A DNA stretch of 64,000 bases from Haematococcus lacustris (Eukaryota; Chlorophyta; Chlorophyceae; Chlamydomonadales; Haematococcaceae). This document shows, in pieces, positions 62,238 to 64,000 of the stretch. The notes below the pieces were generated by a model. It was not told the origin of the DNA. It was given only the letters and a program-made list of their open reading frames with translations, and did no database searches. The number at the start of each line of letters is the position of its first letter. The stretch's first letter is position 1. Position numbers and translations under genes: made by a program. Location of the stretch: assembly GCA_030144725.1 (NCBI GenBank), contig JASKMD010000017.1, positions 1,010,228-1,074,227 on the forward strand. Reading direction: 5' to 3'.

Positions 62238-64000
62238 TTACTTAAGATGATGGATAGCATTGTATTCAGCCAGGACTTTGTCACAGTCAGTCAGGTTGGA
62301 CCTGGGCTCCCAGGTGTTGTGAGTGGAGTCATAACCCTCCCACTGCACCAGGTAGAAACTGGCTTTGTTGTCCTTGACACCCTTGTGGTCAAGCAAACGC
62401 TCAACATAGTATACAGGGGTCTCATCCATCCATGTCACAGGAGGTGGCATGAAGCCCACATCAGTGCCAGTGTAAGGCTTGATGAGTGACACATGGAAGA
62501 CAGGGTGCAGACGGCTCATGCTGGCAGGCAGGTCTAGCTTGACAGCTACAGCACCAACCAGCAGCAGGATCTCAAAGGGACCCACATACCTAGGTATGAG
62601 CTTACGAGCCTTCCCAGGCTGAAGCTTGAGGTTCTTGGTGCTGAGCAACACCTTCTGGCCCACCTTGTACTCAACGTCACGCCTGGCCTTGTTGGCATAG
62701 GCAGCCTGACGGGATTGGGCTGCAGCCATGCACTTCCTGGCATTGGCAACAGCATCCTGCCACCAGCGGGTAAAGGCATGAGCAGAGGGACAACGGCCCC
62801 CATAAGGCAGATCACGTAGGCCAACAGTCACAGGGGACTGACCTGTGTTGACCAGGAAGGGGGTGGACTGGATGGACTCATGCCACGAGTTGTTGACAGC
62901 AAACTCAGCCAAGGCTAAGTAGTCAGGCCAGTCAGATTGAGTAGGTGAGATGTAGTGCCTGAGCATCTCCTCTAACACACGGTTATACCTCTCTGTCTGG
63001 CCATCAGACTGTGGATGATAAGATGATGAGAGGGCAGGCTTAGAGCCACAGCGCCTCATGATCTCACGCCAGAACACACTTGTGAACAGTGAGCCCCGGT
63101 CAGAGATCAGCTCAGCAGGCATGCCATGCAGTTTGTACACATGGTCAATGAACAGTTGTGCAAAACGGCGTGCCTTCAGGTCCTCACGGCATGGCACAAA
63201 GTGAACCATCTTGCTGAGCCTGTCCACAAAGACACAGATAGCATCATACCCATGTGATCCAGCAGGTAGCTTGGTAATGAAGTCCATGGACACAGACTCC
63301 CATCGGTAGTCAGGTATAGACAGAGGGTTGAGTAGGCCACCTGGCTTGAGAGAGGACGCCTTGTCACGTTGACAGGCATCACATGTGGACACATAGTACC
63401 TGACGTCAGCACGCATTGTGTTCCACCAAAACACACGTGACACACGTTCCAGGGTTTTGCTGATACCCACATGACCTGAAAAGACTGCATCATGCATCTC
63501 GTGCAAAATGTGGTTGCGCAGCTCAGAGTCATTGGGAACCACTACCTTATCCTTACCAGTGAGCCGCCATAGGCCATGTGTGTCCTGGTACATGCTGGAC
63601 AGATCAGCTTCAGCATTAAACGCAGGGTCAAGCCGGTATCCTTGGATGAGTTGATCAGACAAACCCAGAGGATGGGCAGGAGCCGCAGGATAGTGCACTG
63701 AGGTGTCAGATGTACAGGTGACCAAGGGAACAATGTCCCTGTTATGGCTTGTATCAGTAGTATTTCAGTAATTTCTGGAGTTGAGGAGGATTTCGCAGTG
63801 ACTGCAGCAGGGGCATTGGCCTCGAGGGCTCTAGCCACACTAGCTCCCTCCCCCTCACGGGAAAGTTGGGCCCGCCTTCTGGTGAGCATTGCACACACAG
63901 TGGCACTTTCCTGGAGGCCAGTAATTAACCGGGATAAAGGGTCTGCTGGGTTGACAGGACCAGGGATATACTCTAGCTTAAAGTCAAACCTAGACAGCAG
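62238..64000 (-). pseudogene. Gypsy-2 pol C-terminal part, copy D (1-bp deletion)
   Basis: Integrase and chromodomain are intact (frame from 63,725 to 62,238). At about 63,762 a run that is TTTT in copies A-C is TTT (GTAGTATTTCAG), which shifts the frame between RNase H and the zinc domain. Everything else resembles copy A, including GISK and KASSLK. Confidence 0.88.

Larger units (their letters stand above)
61707..64000 (-). mobile_element. Gypsy-2 copy D, continues past right edge
   Basis: Third tandem unit: 3' LTR, polypurine tract and the C-terminal half of pol are inside the window. The rest lies beyond 64,000. Confidence 0.9.

Overview
The window is nuclear DNA of a eukaryote, most probably a chlamydomonadalean (volvocine-type) green alga. 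The signs are a spliced, GC-rich gene with short GT-AG introns and long Q/S/P/A-rich low-complexity stretches, a Fanzor (eukaryotic TnpB-like) relic, chromodomain Gypsy elements, a Copia element primed by a half initiator-Met tRNA, and abundant GC-rich minisatellites. Nothing looks bacterial. The species cannot be fixed from sequence alone.

The only clear host gene is a beta-amylase (GH14) at about 7.5-16.5 kb on the plus strand. It can be assembled exon by exon with consistent splice phases. It has both catalytic glutamates, but also a huge low-complexity insertion in the catalytic domain and a long low-complexity C-terminal region. Its introns carry CCTG, GGGGT and 30-bp tandem repeats. The left 7 kb holds the 5' end of a small minus-strand hypothetical gene, two solo LTRs of one family with perfect 5-bp target duplications, a complete 1.7-kb terminal-inverted-repeat (TIR) element, a Fanzor C-terminal fragment and a coiled-coil ORF.

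From 19.5 to 42.2 kb the window is a nest of mobile elements. A TIR element of unrecognised family (5' end at 19,519, probable 3' end at 42,197) surrounds a Gypsy/chromovirus on the minus strand (Gypsy-1, 22,802-38,436, followed by part of a second unit sharing its LTR). Gypsy-1 is split by a 3.5-kb foldback element with 1.5-kb inverted arms. One arm is split by a Copia element (26,201-32,061), which is itself split by a 237-bp hairpin MITE with the same termini as the foldback. A PIF/Harbinger transposase fragment lies at the right edge of this nest.

From 42.2 kb to the end the window is a second chromovirus family (Gypsy-2). It comprises a solo LTR, one plus-strand copy (A) without its 5' LTR, and three minus-strand copies (B, C, D) in head-to-tail tandem sharing LTRs. 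A and B form inverted arms of exactly equal length (5,939 bp) around a 524-bp spacer. The spacer holds a tandem TRIM (miniature LTR retrotransposon) with 67-bp LTRs, the same primer-binding site and polypurine tract as the Gypsy elements, and a tRNA-like core. Every Gypsy-2 copy has at least one disabling lesion.
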